In this document: positions 45,695 through 57,990 of the stretch, piece by piece
Layout of the letters: every line of letters starts with the position of its first letter
Position numbering within the stretch: the stretch's first letter is position 1
Assembly (NCBI GenBank): GCA_038049695.1
Contig: CP142457.1
Location: forward strand, 27,055,001 to 27,119,000
Direction: 5' to 3'
Length of the DNA stretch: 64,000 bases
From: Cinnamomum chago
Taxonomy: Eukaryota; Streptophyta; Magnoliopsida; Laurales; Lauraceae
Notes under the pieces: model-generated
The model's database searches: none
What the model saw: the letters and a program-made list of their open reading frames with translations, nothing else
Told to the model about the DNA's origin: nothing
Program-made: the position numbers and the translations under genes

Positions 45695-46929
45695 TCTTTC
45701 AAGAGAGATCTAGGGCGTGCAAAGCACGTTCCAATGAGTTTCTCATTTGGTTTCATTTTCATTTCTCATTCCGTACTTATGTTAGATTTGCGAAGAATTA
45801 TATCGCTGATTTGGGTCTCAAAACCACCAAAGGGTTTTTATCCATCACCACCATTCACTCCTTACACCTACTAATCTTGGCAACATGAGATGGGAGCTCG
45901 GAATGGAGTATGGATAGTTTGAGATTGCCCGAAGAAAAGGCTATGCTCTTTTTATTTACTTTTTTTTTTTTTTTTTTTAACCGATAGATTTGTGATTTGG
46001 CACTTTTTGCAACGTTTTTCAACTCTTTTTTTTTGCAAAATGGGGCTTTGTTTCTGACTATTTTTTTTTTCAGATTTTCCAAGTTATTGTAAATATAATT
46101 CTAGCATGAATGTCACTATGATTAAAGTATTTCAAGATCCTTTTGTTGTCGATTGTTTTTGTTTTGGTGTTTGAATCCTGTTTTGTGAAGATCTTTTTTG
46201 TAATTTTCTTTTAAGGTGGACAATACTAATAAGCATGGGAGTTCATTGCATGCAGGTTGTGCTATGAACCTTACAATTAGCAACGCTTGCGTATCTTCTG
46301 ATGGGGAATAGTTTATGGATGGTTAGGCTTTGATTTTTGAAAGTTTTTTTTCCTATTTGGTGGGGTTTGTATTTTTTCTCTTTTCCTTATTTTGCTTTTC
46401 TTATTTATTTATTTATATTGGTGGGTCTGTATTTCACCTTAACTCCTCTGTTCTTGCAATATTTCATGTTACAAACCAACATGGAAGTAAATATTATGCT
46501 ATATTTTAATTATTTTTACAAATTTTCCATTAATCTTATATAATTAATATTATGAATTATTCTGCCCGTGCTTGGCACATGAACTTTTTGATAGTATATA
46601 TGAAAGAGACTGATTTTAATTGAGATCAATTTCTAATTGATTTTGACACCACACAATAGATTTTAACCCCCTACTAATTACTCCATTTATTGTCATTGTA
46701 ATTGTAGGCCCAGCTAAGCATGAAGCAATTATTAATATATATTTTTCTTCATCACCTCACACTAAATAAATTTTCTTTTGGTCTTTATTTAAATTTTAAA
46801 CAACCTACAATTAGATTTAAATCAAATAAACATATTAGAGAGTCAATAAAATTAGGTTGAGTCGATCAGCAAGCCGGATTATATGACCTATGTTAAAAAC
46901 GAGTTGGATACATGTTATATAATCTTGAT
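45695..46929. other. Intervening sequence, no gene seen
   Basis: T-rich tracts and AT-rich sequence. A hairpin-forming 'cccgtgcttggcacatg' near 46563, followed at short distance by 'gatagt', resembles a degraded Helitron 3' end. Confidence 0.4.
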
Positions 46930-48690
46930 TTAGTTATTTTATTAAACTTTAAAGATAACTTGAAATTCATAAATATATAATTTATTTCATTTTATTTTAA
47001 TAATTTTGATTTCTTTAATTTTAAATACAATTTTCATTTGTAGCTTATGTAAGTTAGCTATACTTTTGTTTTTCTTTTGAATAAATATTGATATACAAAA
47101 TTTTAAAAACACTTAAAACTCAAGCTACCATCAATTGGTATGTATAAGAGGTCTAGATATACCAAAGTTTGACACCATTAAAAGTTATCTCATTTAAATT
47201 TATTTTTCATTTGTAGTTTATGTAAGTTAGCTACACTTTATTTCCTTTAGATAAATTTGATATATATATATATATATAATTTTAAAAATGAGTAAAACTT
47301 AAGATGCCAAATTTTTTGGGATTCACATAATATTATATTTTTTTCAATTTCCTACATTTAAATATGAGATTACCGGGATTCAGATTTTTTCAATTAAGAA
47401 TTATATGTATTCATTTTACATTTAAATATGGCTATCTTTTTTTAATAATAGCAACACAGATCGGAATTTATAAAATCTCAAGGAATATAAAAATTTTATA
47501 TTCAATTTTTAAAATTGGCTTTATGATTCTATATTTTAGTAACTTATTAAGAGATGAGATGAATACTGTTTTAGCTTAACATATTTTTTTTCCTACTATT
47601 TCTAGCTTAAAATTAACTCAAATATAATTGTAGCTTATATAATTTTATAGCACTACCTACTTTTTAAATAAGTTCCCAGTATAGAATTTTTTGAATGCTA
47701 AACGCAATATATCTATTTTTATTTTAGAATAAAATATAAATGCTTTTTTATTTTAGAATTTTTTCAATTAATATTGTAAAGAAATATATAAATCTTAATA
47801 TCTACTTTTTAAAATTATATTTTTATAAAATTTTAAACTTCATAAATGCATTATTCATTTTATTTTATTTTGATAATTCTGATATCTTTAGTTTTAAATA
47901 CATCTTTCATTTGTAGTTTGTGTAAGTTAGCTATACTTTTTTTCATCTTTTGAATAAATCTTGATATACATAATTTTAAAAAATGCTTAAAACTCAAGCT
48001 ACCATCAATTGGTAGGTATACGAGCTGTAGATATATCTAAGTTGGACACCATTACAAGTTCGATCTCTCATTTAAATTCATTTTTGATTTGTAGTTTTTG
48101 TAAGTTAGCATTACTTATTTCTTTTTAGATAATCTTGATATATATAATTCTAAAAATGAGTAAAACTGAAGATAACAAATTTTATGGGATTCACGCGACA
48201 TTATTTTCTTCTCGATCTACTACATTTAAATATGACATTACTAGAATTCATATTTCTTCAATTTAAAATTATTTTCATTCATTTTACATTTAAATAAAGC
48301 TATATTTTTTTAATAATAGCAACACGGATCAGAATTTATAAAATCTTAAAAAATCTAAAATTATATATTTTTTTCAAAATTGGTTTTATGATTTTACATT
48401 TTATTAACTTTTTAAGGGATGAGATGAATACTGATTTAACTTAACATGTTTTCTTTCTTTCTTTTTTTTTTTTAAATTATTTCTACCTTAAAACTAATTC
48501 AAATATAATTGTAACTTATATAATCTTACAACACTACTTACTTTTTTTGAATAAGTTCTAGGGTATAGAATGTTTTGAGTCCTAAATATAATATATATAT
48601 ATATATTATTCTAGATAAATACTATATTTGTTTATTTTAGATTTATTCTTTTTTCATTAATATTGTAAATATATATATATACATCTTAAA
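46930..48690 (+). repeat. AT-rich tandem duplication of about 870 bp
   Basis: Two diverged copies, about 46930-47800 and 47800-48690. Paired blocks include 'aactcaagctaccatcaatt' (47117 and 47992) and 'aataatagcaacac' (47444 and 48310). Each copy itself carries 'tttgtagtttatgtaagtta'-like sequence twice. No coding content. Confidence 0.75.
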
Positions 48691-48715
48691 TATATTTATA
48701 TTTTATATTTTATTT

Positions 48716-48745
48716 CCCGGGCTTAGCACTGGGCTTTATTGCTAG
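48716..48745 (+). mobile_element. Possible Helitron 3' terminus
   Basis: A GC-rich, partly self-complementary 'cccgggcttagcactgggc' followed 7 bp later by CTAG and then T, the arrangement known for Helitron 3' ends. The hairpin is imperfect and no matching 5' TC end was located, so the element (possibly including the 870-bp duplication) is hypothetical. Confidence 0.3.
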
Positions 48746-49167
48746 TCACTCAATTAAGTTTGAAGTAGCATAAAAGGTCTCTTTCTTTAAAAGAATTTCC
48801 AACTAAAATTTGTGATGTCAATAACTCAGAGACTTGATTTGACGGTTGTCCCTTTGGCATTTGAAAATGCCAAGTTTATTTATTAGAATTTTAAATCCCA
48901 GCCAACTGAAAAGTCCACTTTAACCATTGGAACTCTCAAAATTTCAACCTCCTTAGTATTTGCAAATCCTCTACCTAAGGGATAACTTTTGGGGAATTCA
49001 CAAATTTCAGACAAAATTCTTTGAGTTCTTTCAAAGAAACATGCCTTAAGGGCTGGAATTCAAAAAGTTCCTAATAACTAACTCACCTTATACCCTCTGC
49101 CTTAAATCGTTAGGGTGTATCTTGCTATCTATCAAGTGTCAACTATTATTAATATATATATATATAT

Positions 49168-49350
49168 GGGGGATATTCAAGTGATGGATTCCCTCACCAT
49201 GTGTGGTGAGGGACTCCTCTTTTTGGGGAGTTTCAAGTACAAAAGTACTTTTATACTTTTTGGGAAGAAGCACTTTTGTACTTGAAACTTTTCCAAAAAG
49301 GGGAGTCTCTCACAACACATGGTGAGGGAATCCCTCACTTGAATATTTTC
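49168..49350. mobile_element. 183-bp hairpin MITE (MULE-like)
   Basis: Arms beginning 'atattcaagtga.ggattccc' are nearly perfect inverted repeats over about 80 bp each. The ends are GGGGG...TTTTC and the flanks are ATATATATAT on both sides. The 9-10 bp flank match fits a MULE-type duplication but lies in TA repeats. Confidence 0.75.
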
Positions 49351-49599
49351 ATATATATATCAAACCAGTTGGCATGATTGGCTGGGAGGGCTCAATCTTG
49401 AAATAGAGAGCTCCAAGGCACGCCACGTCACATGCCACTAGCTCCTAAAATCTCTCCCTCAATCTTCCTAATTCCCTAAAAATTCACTAAAATGCGCGAT
49501 TCCTAATTCACCATCATTTGTTCTTTCCTATTTATTCTCACTCCCCATACACAGTTTTCAAATACATTAAACGGTTTTCATACGACCGTAAAATCCTAC

Positions 49600-50236
49600 T
49601 AGATGCAGATGCTTAATTGATGGTAGTACAAATTGGTGGAAAGTTTCTTTGATAAAGGAGATTTTCAATGAAGATGATGTTAAAATCTGCAGCCTGTCTA
49701 TTAACCTAACTCAACAAGATGATAAGTTGGCCTGGATTGGCACATCAATGGGAGTATTTTCGGTAAGGAGTGCCTACCATATGGAAAAAGAGACAAACTA
49801 GAGAAAGCACAATAACTTCTTTGCATTGTAGCATGCAACAATTTACTGCATGCAACAATTTATGTACTGAACCCTCTTTGTGGAACATGTGAAAGGGAAT
49901 TGCCCATCTTTCTGGAATGTAATAGGAAACTTCAAAAGCTCACATGCGTAGATGAGGATTTTTAGTTCTCGTTGAAGGTTTAATATCATCTTTAAAAGAG
50001 GAGGACCTTCTTTTGGTGGCTGCAGTATGTAGAAGGATCTGGTTTCGAAGGAATAAGTTCATTTTTTAAGGGGTTTTTACTCAACCTTCACAGGTGGTGA
50101 GTAAGGCCAAGGAAGCTGTTGAAGATTTTTACCAAGCTTCCATTGAAGGCAGGGATCCTACTAGTTCAAATCTGAATAACTAAATCGTAAGATGAGAAAG
50201 TCCTCCGATGGGAGTGTGGATGGCAAACTTGGATGT
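49600..50236 (+). mobile_element. L1-type LINE B, 5' piece
   Basis: Plus-strand reading 'WWKVSLIKEIFNEDDVKICS', then 'QQDDKLAWIGTSMGVFSVRS' and 'AYHME', matches the region between RT and RNase H of plant L1 elements (zf-RVT neighbourhood). It is 5'-truncated and degraded. The last bases (about 50195-50236) begin the RNase H domain, which resumes at 57311. Confidence 0.78.
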
Positions 50237-51413
50237 TGTTAGTCTGAGTACATGCAGTAGTACTTCAGAATTCACCAAAAGTTCCTCACAAACAATAGTA
50301 AATCAGAACTACAGAATGTAAATTAATGAATGAAAAATCACTTACTGTTTGTAAGTAGAAAAACAGAACTATGTTGTTGAAGTAATTAATCACAGGAATC
50401 TGCAGAGGAAGATCGATCAAGGCTAGTGTGAAAACACTATGTCCTTAAGACAAATTCGCCCCCGCAATGGTGCTTACGAGCATCTATAACGATTGCCTCC
50501 CAGGATACAATGATCGGTCTCACAACAGTTGCAGCACTACAAACTGTGTGACAGGCGAACCAAAAGTGCAGCAGCAGGACTCTCTCTTTGACAATGAGGA
50601 TGACTCGAAAATGCTATGCAATTGCAGTGAATTGGATGATCGAAATTGCTTGGACAAGATGCTAATTTATAGCTTGTAACAGGTCTCTCCATGGTGGGGT
50701 TGCATCTATTCAGAACAGTGACTATTCAGATGAACAGATGCATAACTCTTAGGACTAGGGATACACCCTTTCATATATGAAAGGGCACACACCTCTTAGG
50801 ACTAAGGACACACCCTTTCATATACGAAAGGGCACACACCTCTTGGGACACACCCTTTCATATACGAAAGGGCACACACCTCTTGGGACACACACCATTG
50901 AAAAAGGAAAATTTTATTAAATAAAATTTCTCCAAAAAATTATAAATGGGTAGTGGGCCGAGCCAGGCCCAACTCACGTGTGAAGCCCAAGCCCAAGCCC
51001 AGGGCCAGGCCCGGCTCTGTGCGGGGCGGGGCGGGGCGCGCGCGTGTGGTGGTGACCCTACCTTGATCTAGGTCCTCCCTCCCCCACAAAAGTGGGGTGC
51101 CCCTTGAGGCTCATCTTATACTACAAAAGTAAGTATATTTATACCCAAGGGATGTTTTGCTCCCAAGCAATGTGGGAAGCAAGTTCACCACTTCCTTTTG
51201 TTTCCATGTTTAACATGTTCAAGTAGTGGTGTTTATGAGGCAATTTCTCATTCACTCCTAAATGGATTAAAGCAACTCAATACATGTCCATAATCTACTC
51301 ATGGAGTAGATTACATTCCCATGTATTCCCACCCAAAAGGATAAGTGGGTCCCATTTAGTTTTTGGCTCAAAGTTGACAAAAACTAGTGTAGCTCTTAGC
51401 CATTTTTCCAACA
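50237..51413 (-). repeat. Copia B 3' LTR (1177 bp)
   Basis: Partner of 56247-57305. Near 50755-50895 it carries about three copies of a ~45-bp block around 'cacaccctttcatatacgaa' where the other LTR has fewer, accounting for part of the length difference. It also has a GGGGC-rich stretch near 51000-51045. Confidence 0.92.
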
Positions 51414-51423
51414 ATCCCCCACA
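51414..51423 (-). promoter_or_regulatory. Copia B polypurine tract
   Basis: Minus strand TGTGGGGGAT directly before the 3' LTR start TGTTGG. Confidence 0.8.
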
Positions 51424-52285
51424 TGAATGAAATTGACCGACAACAATGAAATGATATGCAGACATACAGAGAGAGTACAATTTGAAATTTTATGTATAGA
51501 GAGAGGTAGCTTGTGGCCTTGAACCTTCCCTTGTGAAGTACTATCGAATTTACTGGTTGAACAGTAAACATGATGTCTTGAACTGTTCAGCCTTTTGCGT
51601 AAACCGAGACAATAGAGTTCACACAGAATTTTTCCGGACACAGTTGGTTCTCATGATTATGTTCATTTTGACCTTGAACAATACCTGGTTTCATGAGTGC
51701 TTTAGAGAATTTAGCCTTAGAATTCTCATAGAATTGGCCCAGTTCACACTCACATAGGTGATTCTTATTAAGAGTGTCCTACTATACCCCATCTGATTAG
51801 TCAAAATATAAGAATCATTAAAAGTGTTGCTTATCATAATTTTCGCTGCAGGTATCACTGTTAATATCATAGGAATGAGCAGGAGATTTTATCTCCATAG
51901 TGATTTCGTTAAGTCACACACAATTTGGTTGTCCCTTTGAACCTAGATCTTGGGATCTCCAGTCAACTAGGTAGGGTTTCCATTATGACAACTTTTCATG
52001 TATAGGTTTTAAGCCCATTCCCCTCGATGAACGATTTACTTGCTCTCTCGCTAATCCTTTGGTTAAAGGATCTGCAATGTTATCTATGGACTTTATGTAC
52101 TCAATTGTCATAATGCCATTAGAAAGCAGTTGTCTCATGGAATTATGCCTTCGACGAATATGTCGAGACTTACCGTTATATATTGTACTCTGTGCCCTTC
52201 CAATTGCTTATTGGCTATCGCAATGAATGCAGATAGGAGGCACAGGTTTTGACCACATTGGAATAACTTCGAGGAATTGATGAAG

Positions 52286-55200
52286 TCACTCAGCTTCTTC
52301 GCCAGCTTTATCCAATGCAATAAACTTAGATTCCATAGTGGATCTAACAATGCATGTTTGTTTAGAAGATTTCCATGATACCGCTGCACCACCAAGTGTA
52401 AATAGATATCCACTTGTAGACTTTGAATCTTTAATATCTGATATCCAATTGGCATCACAATAGCCCTCAAGTACAGCTGGATATTTAGAGTAATGCAAAC
52501 CATAGTTTTGGGTGTATTTTAAATATCTTAGAACCCGAACTAAGGCCTTCCAGTGGTCTCTTCCAGGGTTACTTGTGTATCTACTCAATTTACTAACAGC
52601 ATATGCAATGTCAGGACGAGTGCAATTCATCACATACATTAGGCTGCCAATTATTTGTGCATATTCTCGTTGTGATATGCCTTTTCCATTATTCTTGGAT
52701 AAATGAATACTAATATCTATAGGTGTCCTTGCTGGATTGCTATTATCTTGATTATATTTTTTTAGTATATTCTCAATATAGTGTGATTGAGATAATATCA
52801 GTCAATCTGATGTTTTAGAGATTTTTATCCCTAGTATGACATCTGCAACACCTAAATCTTTCATGTCAAACTTATTGTTTAACATTCTCTTGGTAGATTG
52901 AATGATATCAACATTACTACCCATAATGAGCAAATCATCAACATATAAACAAATAATGACACAGTCATTGTTAGTGTTATTGACATATACACATTTGTCA
53001 CATTCATTGATCTTAAACCCATTTGACATCATCAAGCTGTCAAATTTCTCATGCCACTGCTTTGGTGCTTGTTTTAATCCATATAAAGATTTAACAAGTC
53101 GACAAACTTTCTTAGTTTGACCTGGAACATTAAACCCTTCTGGTTGTTCCATATATATCTCCTCGTTTAATTCACCATTGAGAAAAGTTGTCTTTACATC
53201 CATTTGATGTATCTCAAGATTGTATATAGCAGCAATTGCTATTAACATTCGAATGGATGTTATTCTCGTCACTGGTAAATAAGTATCGAAATAGTCCAAG
53301 CCTTCTTTTTGTTTGTACCCTTTAACAACAAGCCTGGCCTTGTACTTATCGATTGGGCCATCTGTTTTCATTTTTCTCTTGAATATCCACTTGCATCCAA
53401 GAGTTTTGCAACATTGTGGGAGATCTACAAGTTTCCATGTATGGTTTTACAAAATGGATTCAATTTCACTGTTTATGGCCTCTTTCCAATATGGTGCCTC
53501 GGGACTGGACACTGCTTCTTTAAAGCTTTGAGGCGCATCTTCCATCAGAAATGTTAGAAAATCTGAACCAAACGTTTTTGATGTTCTAACCCTCTTACTC
53601 CGTCTAGGTTCATCAATCTCTTGTTGGTTTTGATTGCTGCTACTAGTAGTGTCATGAGTTCTTTTAGGAGAACTCGTTTCCTGTGATGGTTTGTAAGGAA
53701 ATACATGTTCAAAGAACGATGCATTCCTTAACTCAATAATAGTGTTAGGATACATATCGGGAATTTCAGACTTGTGAATTAGAAACCGATACGCACTGCT
53801 ATTATGAGCATACTCAATGAATACACAGTCTACTGTTTTTTGTCCTATTTTCACCTTTCTAGGTGTAGGAACCGCCACTTTAGCCAAACACCCCCACACT
53901 TTCAAGTATTTGTAAGTAGGCATTCTGCCTTTCCACAATTCGTAGGGGGGCTTATTGGTTTGTTTTTTAGGTATTCGGTTGAGAATATAATTTGCAGAGA
54001 GGATAGCATCCCCTCATAAATTTTGAGGTAATCCAGAACTTATTAACATAGCATTCATCATTTCTTTTAAAGTTCTGTTTTTCCTTTCAGCAACACCATT
54101 TTGCTGAGGTGAATAAGGAGCAGTAGTTTGGTGTATAATATCATGCTGTGAACAGAATTCACCAAAAGGTGATTAGTATTCACCCCCTCTATCGCTTCTT
54201 ATCACCTTAATTTTCTTATCAAGTTGATTCTCAACCTCATTCTTGTAATGTTGGAACATTTCCAAGGCCTCATCTTTACTTCTAAGTAAGTAAACATAAC
54301 AGTATCTTATGCAGTCATCAATGAATGTAAGAAAATATTTCTTACCACCTTTAGTTTGAACAAACTTTAGGTCACAAATATTAGAATGGATTAATTGAAG
54401 AGGTTTAGAAGTTCTTTCAATAGATTGAAAGGAAGTTCTAGTGACTTTAGCTTCTACACATGTTTCACATTTGATACTTGATTCAAAGCTACATTTAGGC
54501 AAACATTCCATGTTTACTAATCTACGCAATGCATCATAATTAACATGGCCTAATCTACCATGCCACACATTAGAAGACTCAAGCATATAAGCAGAAGACT
54601 TATTGTTATTATGAACAATAATCATGACATTCATCTTAAAGAGCCCATCGCTCATATACCCTTTTCCCACGTACATCCCAGATTTAGTGAGTACAAACTT
54701 ATCCGACTCAAATAAAAGTTTGAAACCCTTCTTACTCAGTAGTGAGTCTGATACCAGATTCTTACGAATATCAGGTACATGCAGCACATTGTTGAGGGTG
54801 AGTTCTTTTCCAGAAGTCATCTTCAATACCACCTGTCCTTGGCCTTCAACCTTAGAGGTGGCATAGTTGCCCATGAAGAGTTGTTCTCCGGTTGATGCTT
54901 GATAAGTGAAGAACATCTCTTTAATAGAGGAAACATGTCGAGTGGCCCCTATGTCCACCCACCATTCTCTGGTGTTACCAACCAGATTGACTTCTGAGAC
55001 CACAGCAGAAAGATTGATGTTTGAAACATCAGTGGAGAGAGTGTCCAATTCTGTCATGTTGGCCTGCACAGGTTTCTTACTTGTATTGCCTTGGTCCTTG
55101 CGCTTACGAAAGTCCTTAGCACGGTGGCCTGGTTGTCGTACACATAACATTTCCCTTTGAACTTCTTGTTGTCATTGGGACCTTGTTTTGGACCGTTGGG

Positions 55201-55914
55201 ATTGTTCTTCCTCTTCTTGGGATTCTGCCCATGTTCCACCACATTTGCCTTAGCTTCAGCGAAGGTTTTTCCTGCTTTCTTTTCAGAAGTACGATTGTCT
55301 TCCTCTATCCTCAATCTTACTATCAGGTCTTCAAGTTTCATCTCCTTTCGTTTATGCTTGAGGTAGTTCTTAAAATCCTTCCAAAGTGGTGGCAATTTTT
55401 CAATGATTGCTGCCACTTGGAAAGACTCACTAAGAGACATTCCTTCTGCATGAATTTCATGGAGGATTACTTAAAGTTCCTGAACTTGATTGATAACTGC
55501 TTTGGAATCGATCATCTTGTAGTCAAGAAATCTGCCAACAATGAATTTCTTCATTCCGACATCTTCAGCCTTGTACTTTTTATCAAGTGAATCCCATAAT
55601 TCCTTAGCAGTCTTCAATGAACAGTACACATTATATAATGTGTTGTTTAGTCCATTGAGAATGTAATTTCAACAGAGGAAGTTAGCATGCTTCCAGGCTT
55701 TTACAGCAGCAACTACTTGCTTGTCTGTCTCGCCATCTATTAGAGCAGGAGACTCTTCATGGAGGAACCTAGCCAAGTTCAGGGTAGTGAGACAAAACAA
55801 CATTTTCTGTTGCCATCTCTTGAACTCAGTACCATTGAACTTTTCAGGTTTCTCCCTATGGCTCACCATAACAGGGGTAGGGGTAGTGACTGGAGTATTC
55901 TTCTCAATACCCAT
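52286..55914 (-). pseudogene. Copia B gag-pol remnant
   Basis: Region-level description, reading right to left. Gag starts near 55.9 kb ('KPEKFNGTEFKRWQQKM') and continues to about 55.1 kb. The protease site is near 54.95 kb ('WWVDIGATRHVSS'). Integrase lies at about 54.6-54.0 kb ('WHGRLGHVN', 'VIRSDRGGEY'), reverse transcriptase at about 53.4-52.8 kb ('SLYGLKQAPKQWHEKF', 'CLYVDDLLIMG') and RNase H at about 52.6-52.3 kb ('YCDANWISD'). Integrase precedes RT, as in Ty1/Copia. It is broken in several places, treated as a fossil. Confidence 0.92.
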
Positions 55915-56246
55915 GTCTGTTTTAACAAACCAGAAATGGCTTAATAAAACACAGAGTATATACTACAGAATTTAAAAAAGAAACAGCACTGTAAACAGTA
56001 ACTCAGAATATATGGTAACTAGTAAGTGGTTACTGTATACTGAGGCAAACAGAAATTAAAGAACAGAACACACTGAAGTTCTGTGAGTAGATATAAAATA
56101 CAGAGATAAACTTAGTTTTACAATACTGGTTTCAGAATAGGAAGAAAAGGAAACCAGTAGTGAAACTGACATAAACTGAAACTAGAGAATACTGAAGTAA
56201 AACTAAAAACAGAGTGTACTCAGAAAGAAGAAATTTGTCTTAAGAT

Positions 56247-57305
56247 TGTTAGTCCGAGTACATGCAGTAGTACTTCAGAATTCACCAAAAGTTCCTCACA
56301 AACAACAGTAAATCAGAACTACAGAATGTAAATTAATGAATGAAAAATCACTTACTGTTTGTAAGCAGAAAAACAGAACTATGTTGTTGAAGTAATTAAT
56401 CACAGGAATCTGCAGAGGAAGATCGATCAAGGCTAGTGTGAAAACACTATGTCCTTAAGACAAATTCGCCCCCGCAATGGTGCTTACGAGCATCTACAAC
56501 GATTGCCTCCCAGGATACAATGATCGGTCTCACAACAGTTGCAGCACTACAAACTGTGTGACAGGCGAACCAAAAGTGCAGCAGCATGACTCTCTCTTTG
56601 ACAATGAGGATGACTCGAAAATGCTATGCAATTGCAGTGAATTGGAAGATCGAAATTGCAATGATGTTCAGATGAACAGATGCATAACTTCTTTGGACAC
56701 ACTTCTTAGGACTAGGGACACACCCTTTCATATACGATAGGGTACACACCTCTTGGGACACACCCCATTGAAAAAGGAAAATTTTATTAAATAAAATTTC
56801 TCCAAAAAATTATAAATGGGTAGTGGGCCGAGCCAGGCCCAACTCGCGTGTGAAGCCCAAGCAAGGGCGGCGCGCGCGCGTGGTGGTGACCCTACCTTGT
56901 TCTAAGTCCTCCCTCCCCCACAAAAGTGGGGTGCCCCTTGGGGCTCATCCTATACTACCATGGTAGGTATATTTATACCCAATGGATGTTTTGCTCCCAA
57001 GTAGTGTGGGAAGCAAGTTCACCACTTCCTTTTGTTTCCATGTTTAACATGTTCAAGTAGTGGTGTTTAGGAGGCAATTTCTCATTCACTCCTAAATGGA
57101 TTAGAGTAACTCAATACATGTCCATAATCTACTCATTTCTCATTCACTCCTAAATGGATTAGAGCAACTCAATACATGTCCATAATCTACTTATGGAGTA
57201 GATTACATTCCCATGTATTCCCACCCAAAAGGATAAGTGGGTCCCACTTAGTTTTTGGCTCAAAGTTGACAAAAACTAGTATAGCTCTTAGCCATTTTTC
57301 CAACA
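56247..57305 (-). repeat. Copia B 5' LTR (1059 bp)
   Basis: Partner of 50237-51413. It has its own ~80-bp tandem duplication near 57080-57180 ('cattcactcctaaatggatt' twice), absent from the other LTR. Confidence 0.92.
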
Positions 57306-57310
57306 GATGT

Positions 57311-57690
57311 GTCCATAGATATATCACGGCACTTAATGGGAGTTGCTGTGGTTGTTCGTGACCACAAGGGAGCCATGTAAGAGTGTTGCAAAACCTTACA
57401 TATGTGACCCGACTGAGGCTATGGTAGCTTGGGTAGCTGTAGATTTCTGTAATTCCATCCGCTATGCAAAAGTGACTGACTCGGCTAAATCAGTTTTGAA
57501 CTCCTTTCAGTCATGGCAAGTTGAACATGTTAAGAGGAATGCAAATAGAGTGGCACATAGATTGGCGAAGGAAGCTCTACTCCAACCGACATATCATATT
57601 TGGAGAGATTGTGCTCCACAATTTATTCATGATCTTATAATCCTCAAATATGTTATTTCTTATGATTCTTAATACAATCTGATATTCTCT
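57311..57690 (+). mobile_element. L1-type LINE B, 3' piece with RNase H-like domain
   Basis: Continues the L1 interrupted by Copia B: 'SIDISRHLMGVAVVVRDHKG', later 'VNSFQSWQVEHVKRNANRVA'-like sequence and 'AHRLAKEALLQPT'. This is the RNase H-like (RVT_3) domain found at the C terminus of plant L1 ORF2. It includes at least one frameshift between the two recognisable stretches. A short A-run near 57690 may be the poly(A) tail. Confidence 0.8.
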
Positions 57691-57789
57691 TAAAAAAAAC
57701 ATCCCTCTATATCTCATCCTAAAATCTCTTTTTACACATTAATGTATCGCAATATTTAAGTTAGTAAGGATTTTTGGTAGAAAATAAAT

Positions 57790-57990
57790 AACGTGATCGG
57801 GGACCAGCTCCCACTAGGGTAAAAGTGGGGAAACTCCATGCCCTAGAAAGACGTTTATGCGAGAGACTCTGATGTCTAATATGTGGATACTATTTTACAG
57901 TTTCACTCTTTGAAGTAATGATTTTTTCAAGTCAAAGCCCAATAGGATCTGAACTCAGTCGCTGTTTGGTGAGAACCTGGGCCACTGCAG
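57790..57990 (-). mobile_element. Possible degraded tRNA-derived SINE
   Basis: The minus strand holds an A-box-like 'gcagtggcccaggttc' and a B-box-like 'gagttcagatcc' about 30 bp apart, followed by non-coding sequence. No target duplication or clear tail was found. Confidence 0.35.

Larger units (their letters stand above)
50237..57305 (-). mobile_element. Copia element B with both LTRs, coding region broken
   Basis: Direct repeats 50237-51413 and 56247-57305 are the LTRs (TGTT...AACA). They are flanked by a perfect 5-bp duplication GATGT (50232-50236 and 57306-57310). It reads leftward: the 5' LTR is on the right. A polypurine tract abuts the left LTR; the sequence next to the right LTR is not the usual initiator-Met site. 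The polyprotein resembles the Tnt1/Tork side of Copia. The LTRs differ in length by indels and short tandem repeats, but aligned parts look about 96-97% identical by eye, so it is fairly young. It is structurally complete, with several coding breaks. Confidence 0.93.
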
